A DNA stretch of 64,000 nucleotides. It comes from an uncultured Mediterranea sp. (GTDB lineage: Bacteria; Bacteroidota; Bacteroidia; Bacteroidales; Bacteroidaceae). Both the position numbers and the translations under genes were made by a program. Positions 54,101-63,515 of the stretch are shown here, piece after piece (position 1 is the stretch's first letter; each line of letters begins with the position of its first letter). The notes beneath the pieces are model-generated. The model was not told the DNA's origin and did not search any database. It worked only from the letters and a program-made list of their open reading frames with translations. Where the stretch lies: positions 33,123-97,122 of the forward strand of contig CALZEQ010000005.1 in NCBI GenBank assembly GCA_945641355.1, given 5' to 3'.

Positions 54101-55573
54101 ATGAGACAGTGTTATTTTGCGGTGGACTTAGGTGCCACCAGCGGACGGACGATGTTGGCTTCCCTTACAGACAAGGGGATGGAACTGGAAGAGGTGAACC
54201 GATTTCCCAACCACCTCATCCAGATACAAGGCCACTATTATTGGGATATTTATGAACTGTTCCGTCACATCATTGCCGGCCTGAAGCTGGCTGCACGGAA
54301 AGAAGATGTAGAGATATGCTCCATCGGCATAGATACCTGGGGAGTGGATTTTGTCTGCATCGGGGCAGACGGCCTCATTCTACGCCAGCCGTATGCCTAT
54401 CGCGACCCACATACAGAAGGAGCTCCCGAACTCTTCTTCCAACGCATGGACCGCAGTGAGACCTATGCCATAACCGGCATTCAGGTGATGAACTTCAACA
54501 CCCTGTTCCAAATTGACACTCTGCGTCGTCGTCGCGACAGTGCTCTGCAGGCGGCATCCAAACTGCTGTTTACCCCCGATGCCCTTGGCTATCTGCTTAC
54601 CGGCGAAGCGGTGACAGAGTACACCATTGCCTCCACCTCCCAGCTGATGGATGCCCGCACACGTCGGTTGTCGCCCAAGCTGCTGGCTGCTCTGGAGCTG
54701 GACGAGAGCCACTTCGGACGTCTGGTCTATCCCGGCGAGACGATAGGCACACTGACCGACGAGATACAGCGGCAGACGGGATTGGGTGCCGTGCCCGTCA
54801 TCGCAGTAGCCGGCCATGACACAGCCTCGGCCGTAGCCGCCATACCGACCGTCACCAACCGCTATGCCTACCTGAGCAGCGGCACTTGGTCGCTCATGGG
54901 CATAGAGAGCCCCACACCGGTACTTACCTCCGAAGCCGAAGCACTCAACTTCACCAACGAAGGTGGTGTGGAACAGACCATCCGCCTGCTGAAGAACATC
55001 TGCGGCATGTGGCTGCTGGAGCGTTGCCGCAGCGAGTGGGGCAATCCCGACTACGGCAAGCTGATGGCCGACGCGCAGGCGGCTTCCCCCTTCCGCAGCC
55101 TCATCCAGCCGGATGCCACGTGCTTTGCCAACCCACTTTCCATGGAAGAGGCTATCCGTGAATTTTGTCGGCAGAGCGGGCAGCCTGTGCCGGGCAGTGC
55201 AGGCGAAGTGACCCGTTGCATCTTCGAGAGTCTGGCTCTCCGCTACCGCAGAGTATTGGAGCATCTGCAAAGGCTATCCTCCCACCCCATCGATGTGCTG
55301 CACGTCATAGGTGGCGGAAGCCGCAACGACCTGCTCAACCAATGGATCGCCAACGCCCTTAACTTGCCCGTCCTGGCCGGCCCATCGGAAGCCACAGCCT
55401 TGGGCAACGCCTCCATTCAGGCCATTGCCGCAGGAAAAGTCCGCGACATAGCTGCGCTGAGGAACCTGTTACACGACACGCTTGCTCCCAAGCGTTACGA
55501 ACCGACAGTGCATACCTGCTGGGAAGAGGCCTATCAACGCTTCCTGACCTACGAATCATTCATCTCACAATAA
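54101..55573 (+). CDS. rhaB: L-rhamnulokinase
   Basis: 490 residues, FGGY-family kinase. Phosphorylates L-rhamnulose at C1. The N-terminal phosphate loop is FAVDLGATSGRTML, the catalytic-Asp region IGIDTWGVDFV, GHDTASAVAAIP and SSGTWSLMG follow, and the C-terminal ATP site VIGGGSRNDLLNQWIANAL is intact. An in-frame ATG 33 bp upstream lies on the -7 box, so ATG 54101 is chosen. First gene of rhaB-rhaA-rhaT-rhaD. Confidence 0.95.
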   Translation: MRQCYFAVDLGATSGRTMLASLTDKGMELEEVNRFPNHLIQIQGHYYWDIYELFRHIIAGLKLAARKEDVEICSIGIDTWGVDFVCIGADGLILRQPYAYRDPHTEGAPELFFQRMDRSETYAITGIQVMNFNTLFQIDTLRRRRDSALQAASKLLFTPDALGYLLTGEAVTEYTIASTSQLMDARTRRLSPKLLAALELDESHFGRLVYPGETIGTLTDEIQRQTGLGAVPVIAVAGHDTASAVAAIPTVTNRYAYLSSGTWSLMGIESPTPVLTSEAEALNFTNEGGVEQTIRLLKNICGMWLLERCRSEWGNPDYGKLMADAQAASPFRSLIQPDATCFANPLSMEEAIREFCRQSGQPVPGSAGEVTRCIFESLALRYRRVLEHLQRLSSHPIDVLHVIGGGSRNDLLNQWIANALNLPVLAGPSEATALGNASIQAIAAGKVRDIAALRNLLHDTLAPKRYEPTVHTCWEEAYQRFLTYESFISQ

Positions 55574-55580
55574 TCCTATC

Positions 55581-56837
55581 ATGAAAGAAGAACTTATCCT
55601 CAAGGCTTATGAAATAGCCAAAGAACGTTATGCCGCCATGGGCATCGACACCGAGCAGGTACTGAATCAATTGCAGAATTTTCACCTTTCCCTGCACTGC
55701 TGGCAGGCCGATGATGTCAGCGGTTTCGAAGTACAGGCCGGCGAACTGAGCGGAGGCATCCAGGCCACCGGCAACTATCCGGGCAAAGCCCGCAATATAG
55801 ACGAACTGCGTGCCGACATTCTGAAGGCCGCTTCGCTCATCCCCGGCCGGCACCGCCTGAACCTGCACGAGATATACGGCGACTTCCGAGGCAAGGTAGT
55901 AGACCGCGACCAAGTAGAGCCCGAACACTTCCGCAGCTGGATGGAATGGGGAAAGGAATATGGCATGAAGCTCGATTTCAACTCCACCTCTTTCTCGCAT
56001 CCCAAGAGCGGCGACCTTTCGTTGGCCAACCCCGACCCCGGCATACGCAGCTTCTGGATTGAGCACACCCGGCGGTGCCGCGCTGTAGCCAATGCCATGG
56101 GCGAGGCACAAGGCGACCCCTGCATCATGAACCTGTGGGTACACGACGGCAGCAAGGACATCACTGTCAACCGCATGAAGTACCGCGAACTGCTGAAGGA
56201 CTCGCTGGACCAGATTTTCGCCACCGAGTACAAGGGAATGAAGGACTGCATCGAGTCAAAGGTGTTCGGCATTGGACTGGAGAGCTATACCGTGGGGAGC
56301 AACGACTTCTACATCGGCTATGCCGCCCAACGCGGCAAGATGGTGACCCTCGACACCGGCCATTTCCATCCTACAGAGAGTGTGGCCGACAAGGTCTCCT
56401 CCCTGCTGCTGTTTGTCCCTGAGCTGATGCTGCACGTCAGCCGGCCTGTCCGCTGGGACTCCGACCACGTCACCATCATGGACGACCCCACGCTGGATCT
56501 CTTCAGCGAGATTGTCCGCTGTGGAGCTACCGACCGCGTACACTACGGACTCGACTACTTCGATGCCTCCATCAACCGCATCGGAGCCTACGTGGTGGGC
56601 AGCCGTGCCGCTCAGAAGTGTATGCTACGTGCCTTGCTTGAACCGCTCGCCCTGCTGCGCCACTACGAAGAGACGGGCAAGGGATTCGAACGGCTGGCAC
56701 TGCTCGAAGAGGCCAAAGCCATGCCCTGGCAAGCCGTCTACGACCTATTCTGCCTGCAGAACGACGTGCCGGTAGGTGACACTTTCATTTCCGAGGTGGA
56801 AAAGTACGAACAAGAGGTGACATCCAAAAGAGGATAA
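55581..56837 (+). CDS. rhaA: L-rhamnose isomerase
   Basis: 418 residues. Interconverts L-rhamnose and L-rhamnulose with two divalent metals. Family markers include FHLSLHCWQADDVSGFE, LNLHEIYGDF, KLDFNSTSFSHPKSGDLSLANPD and metal-binding DTGHFHPTESVADK plus WDSDHVTIMDD. The start is 7 bp after rhaB, and rhaT begins 3 bp after the stop, so the genes are tightly coupled. Confidence 0.97.
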   Translation: MKEELILKAYEIAKERYAAMGIDTEQVLNQLQNFHLSLHCWQADDVSGFEVQAGELSGGIQATGNYPGKARNIDELRADILKAASLIPGRHRLNLHEIYGDFRGKVVDRDQVEPEHFRSWMEWGKEYGMKLDFNSTSFSHPKSGDLSLANPDPGIRSFWIEHTRRCRAVANAMGEAQGDPCIMNLWVHDGSKDITVNRMKYRELLKDSLDQIFATEYKGMKDCIESKVFGIGLESYTVGSNDFYIGYAAQRGKMVTLDTGHFHPTESVADKVSSLLLFVPELMLHVSRPVRWDSDHVTIMDDPTLDLFSEIVRCGATDRVHYGLDYFDASINRIGAYVVGSRAAQKCMLRALLEPLALLRHYEETGKGFERLALLEEAKAMPWQAVYDLFCLQNDVPVGDTFISEVEKYEQEVTSKRG

Positions 56838-56840
56838 CGT

Positions 56841-57857
56841 ATGGAAATCATCGTCGGTCTTCTCATCATAGCCATAGGGGCCTTTTGCCAGTCAAGCAGC
56901 TATGTGCCCATCAACCGTATCAAGTCGTGGAGTTGGGAGTCCTATTGGCTTGTGCAAGGTGTCTTTGCCTGGCTGCTGTTCCCTCTGCTGGGAGCTCTGC
57001 TGGCAGTTCCCGAAGGACATTCCCTGACCGAGGTGTATGCCGCCCACCCGCAAGATGCGTTGAAGAGTCTGCTGGCCGGCGTATTGTGGGGCATCGGAGG
57101 GCTTACCTTCGGGCTCTCCATGCGCTACCTGGGCGTCGCCTTGGGGCAGTCCATCGCCTTAGGTACCTGTGCCGGATTGGGCACGCTCCTTACCCCCATC
57201 TTTACAGGGCAGACGGAGAGCCTGACCCTACCTGTCTGGATAGGCGTGCTCGTCACCCTGCTGGGCATTGCCGTGATAGGCTATGCCGGCAGCCTGAAGT
57301 CGGCCGCACTGAGCGATGAAGAGAAACGCAAGGCCGTAAAGGACTTCAACTTCTCCAAAGGACTGATTGTAGCCCTTCTGGCAGGATTCATGAGTGCCTG
57401 TTTCAGCATCGGGCTGGGCTTTGGCGAGAGCCTCTGCTTCGAGCAGAGTGCCGACATCTATCGCACCCTGCCGGCTACGCTGATGGTGACACTCGGCGGG
57501 TTCCTGACCAACGCTGCCTATTGCCTCTGGCAGAACAGGTGCAACAGCAGCTGGAGCGACTACCGGTGCACCTCACTCTATGCCAACAACCTGCTGTTCT
57601 GTGCATTGGCAGGTGCATTGTGGTACAGCCAGTTCTTCGGGTTGAGTTTGGGCAAAGGCTTCCTCGCTTCATCGCCCGTACTGCTCACCTTCTCGTGGTG
57701 CATCCTGATGTCACTGAATGTCACGTTCTCCAACGTATGGGGCATCCTGCTCAAGGAGTGGAAAGGCTGTTCCGCACGTACTGTCACCGTACTGGTCATC
57801 GGACTACTGATACTGATACTCTCCTCCTTCCTTCCCCAGTTGCTGGAAACTACCTGA
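56841..57857 (+). CDS. rhaT: L-rhamnose/proton symporter
   Basis: 338 residues, ten predicted membrane helices. RhaT-family features: IAIGAFCQSSSYVPINRIKSWSWESYWL at the N terminus, GVLWGIGGLTFGLSMRYLGVALGQSIALG, and SLGKGFLASSPVLLTFSWCILMSLNVTFSNVWG near the end. Imports rhamnose with H+ in the inner membrane. Third gene of the operon. Confidence 0.95.
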   Translation: MEIIVGLLIIAIGAFCQSSSYVPINRIKSWSWESYWLVQGVFAWLLFPLLGALLAVPEGHSLTEVYAAHPQDALKSLLAGVLWGIGGLTFGLSMRYLGVALGQSIALGTCAGLGTLLTPIFTGQTESLTLPVWIGVLVTLLGIAVIGYAGSLKSAALSDEEKRKAVKDFNFSKGLIVALLAGFMSACFSIGLGFGESLCFEQSADIYRTLPATLMVTLGGFLTNAAYCLWQNRCNSSWSDYRCTSLYANNLLFCALAGALWYSQFFGLSLGKGFLASSPVLLTFSWCILMSLNVTFSNVWGILLKEWKGCSARTVTVLVIGLLILILSSFLPQLLETT

Positions 57858-57897
57858 AATTACTTTTATATACTATATTAACTAAACAACAAACGAT

Positions 57898-58707
57898 ATG
57901 AAAACGATACTCGAAGGCCGTCCACGCTTAGCGGCCGAAATCAACAAAGTGGCCGAAACGGCCGGTTATCTCTGGCAAAAAGGTTGGGCCGAACGCAACG
58001 GCGGAAACATCACAGTCAACATCACCGAGTGGATTGACGAAACCATTCGCGAGATGCCTGCCATCAGCAATGTCCTCCCCATAGGTACCACCCTGCCCTT
58101 ACTGAAAGGGTGCTATTTCTATTGCAAGGGCACCAACAAGCGGATGCGCGACCTGGCACGAGCCCCCATGGAGAACGGTTCGGTCATCCGCATCCTCGAC
58201 GATTGTGCCCACTATGTCATTATCGCCGACCAGCCCGTACTCCCCACTTCGGAACTGCCGTCGCACCTCAGCGTACACAACTACCTGTTGGAGACTGGTT
58301 CGCCCTATCGTGCCTCCGTCCATACCCACCCCATCGAACTGGTGGCTATGACCCACTGCCGGAGATTCCTTGAGAAGGATGTGGCTACCCGCCTCTTGTG
58401 GAGTATGATACCCGAGACTAAGGCGTTCTGTCCCCGCGGATTGGGCATCATCCCCTACCAGCTGCCCGGCTCCATGGCACTGGCCGAGGCAACCATCCGC
58501 GAGCTGGCAGACTACGATGTCGTCATGTGGGAGAAGCACGGTGTGTTTGCCGTCGACACCGACGTGATGGCAGCTTTCGACCAGGTGGACGTGCTCAACA
58601 AGTCGGCCCTCATCTATATAGCATCCAAGAACATGGGCTTCGAGCCCGAAGGCATGAGCGAGGAGCAGATGCGGGAGATGAGCATCGCCTTCCATCTGCC
58701 CAAATAG
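57898..58707 (+). CDS. rhaD: Rhamnulose-1-phosphate aldolase
   Basis: 269 residues, class II aldolase/adducin fold. Zinc ligands are in SVHTHPIELVAM and a later His in MWEKHGVFA; the nucleophilic Glu of the family is in the ERNGGNITVN region. Splits L-rhamnulose 1-phosphate into dihydroxyacetone phosphate and L-lactaldehyde. Last of the four catabolic genes, 40 bp after rhaT; followed by an inverted repeat and the regulator. Confidence 0.95.
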   Translation: MKTILEGRPRLAAEINKVAETAGYLWQKGWAERNGGNITVNITEWIDETIREMPAISNVLPIGTTLPLLKGCYFYCKGTNKRMRDLARAPMENGSVIRILDDCAHYVIIADQPVLPTSELPSHLSVHNYLLETGSPYRASVHTHPIELVAMTHCRRFLEKDVATRLLWSMIPETKAFCPRGLGIIPYQLPGSMALAEATIRELADYDVVMWEKHGVFAVDTDVMAAFDQVDVLNKSALIYIASKNMGFEPEGMSEEQMREMSIAFHLPK

Positions 58708-58730
58708 CCCCTGCCAGGACGATACGATTT

Positions 58731-58779
58731 CCCCCGACAAACAACTTTTTTGCTGCCAGAAAGCAGGTTTTGTCGGGGG
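58731..58779. terminator. Inverted repeat between rhaD and the AraC gene
   Basis: CCCCCGACAAA (58731-58741) and TTTGTCGGGGG (58769-58779) are perfect 11-bp inverted arms, with a CTGC/GCAG inner stem. It could terminate rhaD mRNA or serve as a binding site for the regulator; no T-run follows the right arm. Confidence 0.5.
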
Positions 58780-58819
58780 ATTGTAGTACCTTTACCTCCC
58801 AATAAAAGCAACAGCAACC

Positions 58820-59722
58820 ATGGCAACCGACTATCATCAGGAAGGTATCGAGTTCAAGTATCTCATTGTGAACGATATGGATCGGAAATTCGGGTTGTGG
58901 GTCAGCACCGTAGGCTACCAGTCCATTCCGGCCGAATCCCCCTACCCACTCCGCCAACATCCGTCGGGCTACTACTTCAATGCGCAGAAGGGACGGGTGC
59001 TCGACGAATACCAGTTGGTCTACATCACCCGCGGAAGGGGTCTGTTCGCCTCTACAGCCACTTCGGAGCGCCAGGTGTGCCGTGGGCGGTTGATGCTGCT
59101 GTTCCCCGGCCAATGGCACACCTACCACCCCTACCGGCAGAGCGGATGGGATGAGTACTACGTAGGGTTCAACGGCCCGATAGCCGACGGACTGCTTCGC
59201 AACGGATTCTTTACCGACAACTGCCAGATACTCGATGTAGGTGCCAACGAGGAACTGGTGACACTTTTTCTGAAAGCCATCGAAGTGGCCCGTGAAGACA
59301 AGAACTCTTCCCAGCAACTGCTGGCCGGCATCGTGATGCATATCATCGGCATGGTGCTCTCCTTGTGGAAGAACAAGCTCTTCGAGATGAGCGACATCGA
59401 CCAGAAGATTGAGCAGGCCAAAATCATCATGAACGAACAGGTGGAACAGAGCATCGACATGGAGGAGCTGGCTATGCGGCTCAACATCAGCTACTCCTGG
59501 TTCCGCAAGGTGTTCAAGGACTATACGGGCTATGCCCCGGCCAAATACTTCCAAGAGCTGAAGCTGCGCAGAGCCAAACAGCTGCTGGTCGGTTCCAGCC
59601 TCACGATCAAGGAGATTGCTTACCGTCTGCATTATGCCAGCACGGAGCACTTCCTGGTACAGTTCAAGAAACATGCCACCTGTACCCCTACGGAGTATCG
59701 GCAAAGAGTACGGAAAACGTAA
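58820..59722 (+). CDS. AraC-family transcriptional regulator, probable rhamnose regulator
   Basis: 300 residues. An N-terminal cupin-like sensor (about 20-170: LDEYQLVYITRGRGLFAS, GRLMLLFPGQWHTYHPY) precedes two HTH motifs at the C terminus (QSIDMEELAMRLNISYSWFRKVFKDYTGYAP and LTIKEIAYRLHYASTEHFLVQFKKH, ending in the TPTEYR hallmark). Lying directly after the rha genes in the same direction, it most likely activates them on binding rhamnose; this is by analogy with RhaR/RhaS-type regulators. Confidence 0.9.
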   Translation: MATDYHQEGIEFKYLIVNDMDRKFGLWVSTVGYQSIPAESPYPLRQHPSGYYFNAQKGRVLDEYQLVYITRGRGLFASTATSERQVCRGRLMLLFPGQWHTYHPYRQSGWDEYYVGFNGPIADGLLRNGFFTDNCQILDVGANEELVTLFLKAIEVAREDKNSSQQLLAGIVMHIIGMVLSLWKNKLFEMSDIDQKIEQAKIIMNEQVEQSIDMEELAMRLNISYSWFRKVFKDYTGYAPAKYFQELKLRRAKQLLVGSSLTIKEIAYRLHYASTEHFLVQFKKHATCTPTEYRQRVRKT

Positions 59723-60487
59723 ATGCCATGTCTTTTCCAATTTTAAATTAATAAGTTAATGTGTTTGTGTGGATTGGCCTTTCCTGCTACAAAGATACAA
59801 AACCGCGCTCCGTTTGTCAAGAGATGATGAAGGCCTCCGACGATACATTAATATTCATTAACAAACTATAGATATCTGTGGGCGCGATTGAGGGGTTCTT
59901 CTTAAGCTACGAGTTACGAGCTACAAGCTACCAGTAGGGACGCAACATCTTGCGCCCTGAATGCCGTTCGCGGTGGTGCGCCAGCGTGTCTGAAAGTTTA
60001 CTTTTATCCATTCCGTTGTATAGTGAGAAGAGTGATTGCCGTCAAGACTCTATTTCAACAGGCACATCATACACACTTTTCTACACGAGCATCGGTTATG
60101 GAAAGTGAAAAATAGAAACTGTTATCTGTAAGAACTGTAAGATTTGTAAGATTCAACCCGTTTTCCACGCTTCTCACGTGAGAAGAAAATTTTCTACATG
60201 ATGAAAAAATCACGCCGATGGGAGGAGAGGGGAAAAGAGGATGGCGGACACGGCAGGCTGCAGCGGAGGAATCGCCCCTTTGTTGTATGGATTGTTTACC
60301 ATCTTTGAGCGGTAATCAGATGCCAAGCCGTTTGGGCAGACCTATGTGTCCGCCCAAACCCGCACGCAATGTATTCGTACACACCATCCACGAATGATAC
60401 CCGATATGAACGTCATTCAGAGCACAAGATGTTGCGCTCCTACATTTTTAAATTGAATTGGCGGTGGCTGGTGGTCGGCGGGATGCG
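59723..60487. other. 765-bp gene-free gap bounded by inverted repeats
   Basis: No gene is supported. Contains AT-rich AATTTAAAATT-like blocks at 59740 and 60446, an inverted repeat pair (59934 and 60443), a TGTAAGA 9-bp tandem (60127-60153), the 16-bp palindrome CTTCTCACGTGAGAAG (60170-60185) and a GC-rich GGGCAGACC/GGTCTGCCC-like element (60330-60365). Confidence 0.65.
59934..60443. repeat. Pair of 36-bp dispersed repeats in inverted orientation, 510 bp apart
   Basis: 59934-59969 (GTAGGGACGCAACATCTTGC...) and the reverse complement of 60408-60443 agree at about 31 of 36 positions. The same family occurs at 14498-14582. The distal copy carries an added GCGTGCGGGTTTGGGCGGAC arm. Confidence 0.6.
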
Positions 60488-61174
60488 CTATATCACCCCC
60501 TCGTCGTGGAAACTGTAGTAGCTCCCGTCGGTCACAATCAAGTGGTCGGTCAGGCGGATGTTCATGGTGCGGGCCGCTTGCTGCACCATCTCCGTCAGCC
60601 GTCGGTCGTCCATGCTGGGGCGTGTGTTGCCCGAGGGATGGTTGTGTATCAAGACTAGTTGTGTGGCACGTGCCAGCAGTGCCTCGCGCAGGATGGTGCG
60701 CACATCGGCGCTGGTCTGGTCGATGCCTCCCCGGCTGATGCGTATCTTGTCGATAACTTTGCTGGCCTGGTTAAGCAACAGGACCCAGAACTCTTCGGTA
60801 GGCAGGTCGCAAAGCAGCGGGTGGAAGATGTCGTAGATGTCGACCGAAGAGCGGATGACCGCCCGTTCGTTGCGTTGCCATTTGCGCCGTTTGCCCAGCT
60901 CCAGTGCCGCCATGATGGTGAGGCTCTTGGCCGGTCCCATCCCCTTGAAGGCGGCAAAGTCGCGTATCTCCCATTTCCCTAACTGGTTCAGGTCGTTTCC
61001 CGCTGCCGACAAGATGCGCTGCATCAGGGTCACGGCACTCTCTTCGGTGTTGCCCGAGCCGATGAGGATGGCCAGCAGTTCGGCATCACTCAAGGCCTCT
61101 GCCCCCTTCTGCATCATCTTTTCGCGCGGTCTGTCCGCTTCTGCCAGCTGTTTCAGAGTTAGTTTCCCATCCAT
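60488..61174 (-). CDS. radC: RadC-like JAB-domain protein
   Basis: 228 residues. N-terminal UPF0758/HhH region (GAEALSDAELLAILIGSG, DFAAFKGMGPAKSLTIMAALELG) and a C-terminal JAB/MPN domain with the JAMM metal motif HNHPSGNTRPSMDD near residue 178. Despite the name, a DNA-repair role is not supported by experiment. The catalytic motif is complete, so metallo-isopeptidase-like chemistry is possible. It lies 6 bp downstream of the GT2 gene on the same strand. Confidence 0.93.
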   Translation of the reverse strand: MDGKLTLKQLAEADRPREKMMQKGAEALSDAELLAILIGSGNTEESAVTLMQRILSAAGNDLNQLGKWEIRDFAAFKGMGPAKSLTIMAALELGKRRKWQRNERAVIRSSVDIYDIFHPLLCDLPTEEFWVLLLNQASKVIDKIRISRGGIDQTSADVRTILREALLARATQLVLIHNHPSGNTRPSMDDRRLTEMVQQAARTMNIRLTDHLIVTDGSYYSFHDEGVI

Positions 61175-61180
61175 ACACTT

Positions 61181-62173
61181 CTAATTATAGAAATTCTTTT
61201 TGAACGCTTCCGCTTCTGTGGACTGGTGCCGTATGCAGCGGCTCCACCAGGCACGCAGGAAGCCGGTGCCATAGCCGATGAGCTGCACAAACGAGGCGGC
61301 TACGCTATATGCGCCGATGCGCAGGCTGCGGTTGCGGATGGTGGCATCCACACCCACCAGAAGGGCGTAGAGAAGCAGGGGCGTCAGACTGTACAGACAG
61401 AAGATGCTGCCGACGAGCAACAGCAGCGTGCCCAATGTAAATAGGGCGGGCAGCAGATGCACCAGTTTCAGCGAATCGGGGTATTTCTTGTAGAGGTTGA
61501 TGCGTGCCATGCCCGAATTGTGTACCTGTTTGAAGAACTTCTTCAGGTCGGTACGCCGTTTGTGCCATACCCATGCCTCAGGGAAGAGCCGGCAGCGGTA
61601 ACCCTCCTTAAAGATACGGATGCTCAGGTCGATGTCTTCACCGAAGCGCATGTGCGAAAAACCGCCCAAAGCGTGATAGACATCACATCGCAGTCCCATG
61701 TTGAAACTGCGGGGGTAAAACTTGTCCATCTTCTTCTTGCCACCGCGGATGCCTCCTGTGGTGAAGAAGGAGGTCATGGAGTAGTTGATGGCTTTCTGCA
61801 TCGGGGTGAACGACGGATGGGCCTTGTCGGGACCGCCGAAGGCATCGGCCGGACGCTGCCGCAGTTCCTCCTCGACGGCTTGCAGATAGTGGGGAGGAAG
61901 GATGCAGTCGGAGTCCAAAATGAGGAGGTACGTTCCGCGGCTGCGCTCCGCCCCGTAGTTGCGCGTCTGTCCCGGTCCGGAGTTCGGCTTCTGGTAGTAA
62001 CGGATGTCCAACACCGGTTCGTATGACTCCACCACCTGCCTGCAGGGGATGGAAGAGCCGTCTTCTACCACAATGACTTCAAAATCGTGGAAAGTCTGCT
62101 CGCAAAGGCTCAGCAGCAGCTCGTCCACCTCCTCCGGACGGTTGTACACAGGTATGATGAATGAATACTTCAT
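61181..62173 (-). CDS. Family 2 glycosyltransferase, membrane-anchored
   Basis: 330 residues. GT-A fold with FIIPVYNRPEEVDELLLSL, VVEDGSS and the metal-binding LILDSDCILPPHYL; DMGL-like acceptor region GFSHMRFGEDIDLSIRIFKEG carries the ED-type base. Two or three hydrophobic segments near the C terminus (LLPALFTLGTLLLLVGSIFCLYSL) anchor it in the inner membrane. Transfers a sugar to a lipid- or cell-wall-linked acceptor; donor and acceptor unknown. Sits 6 bp after murF, which hints at an envelope role. Confidence 0.9.
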   Translation of the reverse strand: MKYSFIIPVYNRPEEVDELLLSLCEQTFHDFEVIVVEDGSSIPCRQVVESYEPVLDIRYYQKPNSGPGQTRNYGAERSRGTYLLILDSDCILPPHYLQAVEEELRQRPADAFGGPDKAHPSFTPMQKAINYSMTSFFTTGGIRGGKKKMDKFYPRSFNMGLRCDVYHALGGFSHMRFGEDIDLSIRIFKEGYRCRLFPEAWVWHKRRTDLKKFFKQVHNSGMARINLYKKYPDSLKLVHLLPALFTLGTLLLLVGSIFCLYSLTPLLLYALLVGVDATIRNRSLRIGAYSVAASFVQLIGYGTGFLRAWWSRCIRHQSTEAEAFKKNFYN

Positions 62174-62179
62174 GTCGGG

Positions 62180-63478
62180 TTACAGATAGTCTATGATGCT
62201 ACTTAGTTTGATGCCGTTGGAGCCTTTAATCAGGATGGTCTTACCTGTCGGCCGGTTGGTCTGCAACCAGGCAATGAGTGTGGCCGCATCGGGGAAGTGA
62301 GGGTACGTGTGGCGGGTCTGCGCAAACTCACTGCCTACCAGCCATACCTCATCGAAGGCGCACGCCTCCAGATAGTCCACAACCTTCTGATGCTCCTCTG
62401 CGCTCTCCTTGCCCAGTTCGCGCATGTCGCCCAGAATCAGCAGTTTCTGCGAAGCGTTCATCTTCTTGAAGTTGCCGATAGAGGCTATCATGCTGGTGGG
62501 GTTGGCATTGTAGGCATCGATAATCAGGGTGTTGTGTGCGGTCTGCTTCAACTGCGAACGGTTGTTTTGCGGCGTGTATCCGGCCAGTGCCTTGTCAATC
62601 TTGTCCGCCTCTACGCCGAAGAAGCGTCCGATGGTGACGGCTGCCAGTGCGTTGGCGAAATTGTATTCGCCTATGAGCTGCGTCTGCACCTCGTGACTTT
62701 CTCCCTCTTTCCCTGCCTTCCAGCAGAAGGTCAGGTAAGGCGAGTTGCCCGTTACACGGCCGTTTACATAGAGCTCGTCTGCACTGCCATAGTAGATGGG
62801 GTTCAGCCCGAAGGCAATCTCCTGCAGATAGGGATTGTCGTGGTGGAGGAAGATGGTGGAGTCGCCTCGCCGGCGCAGAAAGTCGAACAGTTCTTCCTTG
62901 GTGCGGATGACACCGTCGAAGGAGCCGAATCCCTCCAGATGGGCTTTGCCCACGTTGGTGATGATGCCATAGTCTGGCTCGGCTATCTCCACCAGTTCGC
63001 GTATATCGCCCGGATGGCTGGCACCCATCTCGATGACAGCTAATTCGTGGTTGGCTTGCAGGCGGAGCAGTGTCAGCGGCACCCCGATGGAATTGTTCAG
63101 GTTGCCTTGCGTATAGAGGATGCGGTAGCGCTGTGACAGTACGGCAGCTATCAGTTCTTTGGTGGTCGTCTTGCCATTGGTACCCGTGATACCGATGACG
63201 GAGATGCCCATCTGTCTGCGGTGGTAGCGGGCCAGCTGTTGCAGAGTCTGCAAGCCGTCCGCTACCAATAGGTAGCGGTCGTCATCGGGCGGCAGGTAGG
63301 CAGCCTCATCGATGACGGCATAGCGGCAGCCGTTCTCCAGAGCTTTGGATGCAAAGGCATTCCCGTTGAAGTTGTCTCCCTTCAAGGCAATGAACAGGGA
63401 GCCTTGCGGACAGTTGCGGCTGTCGGTAGTGACTTGGCCGCAGGCTGTGAACAGTTGATAGAGGTTGGTCAGTTCCAT
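62180..63478 (-). CDS. murF: UDP-N-acetylmuramoyl-tripeptide--D-alanyl-D-alanine ligase
   Basis: 432 residues. Adds D-Ala-D-Ala to the muramyl tripeptide, the last cytoplasmic step of the peptidoglycan precursor. Three-domain Mur ligase: N-terminal UDP-binding part (CGQVTTDSRNCPQGSLFIAL), ATP loop GITGTNGKTTTKELI near residue 97, EMGASHPGDIRELVEIAEPD and the C-terminal domain with DAYNANPTSM and ILGDMRELG. Here it lies outside the main mur cluster, 37 bp after a histidine kinase gene. Confidence 0.97.
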   Translation of the reverse strand: MELTNLYQLFTACGQVTTDSRNCPQGSLFIALKGDNFNGNAFASKALENGCRYAVIDEAAYLPPDDDRYLLVADGLQTLQQLARYHRRQMGISVIGITGTNGKTTTKELIAAVLSQRYRILYTQGNLNNSIGVPLTLLRLQANHELAVIEMGASHPGDIRELVEIAEPDYGIITNVGKAHLEGFGSFDGVIRTKEELFDFLRRRGDSTIFLHHDNPYLQEIAFGLNPIYYGSADELYVNGRVTGNSPYLTFCWKAGKEGESHEVQTQLIGEYNFANALAAVTIGRFFGVEADKIDKALAGYTPQNNRSQLKQTAHNTLIIDAYNANPTSMIASIGNFKKMNASQKLLILGDMRELGKESAEEHQKVVDYLEACAFDEVWLVGSEFAQTRHTYPHFPDAATLIAWLQTNRPTGKTILIKGSNGIKLSSIIDYL

Positions 63479-63515
63479 TGTATCTGTTGTCTATGATTCT
63501 ACATATATATTTGTA

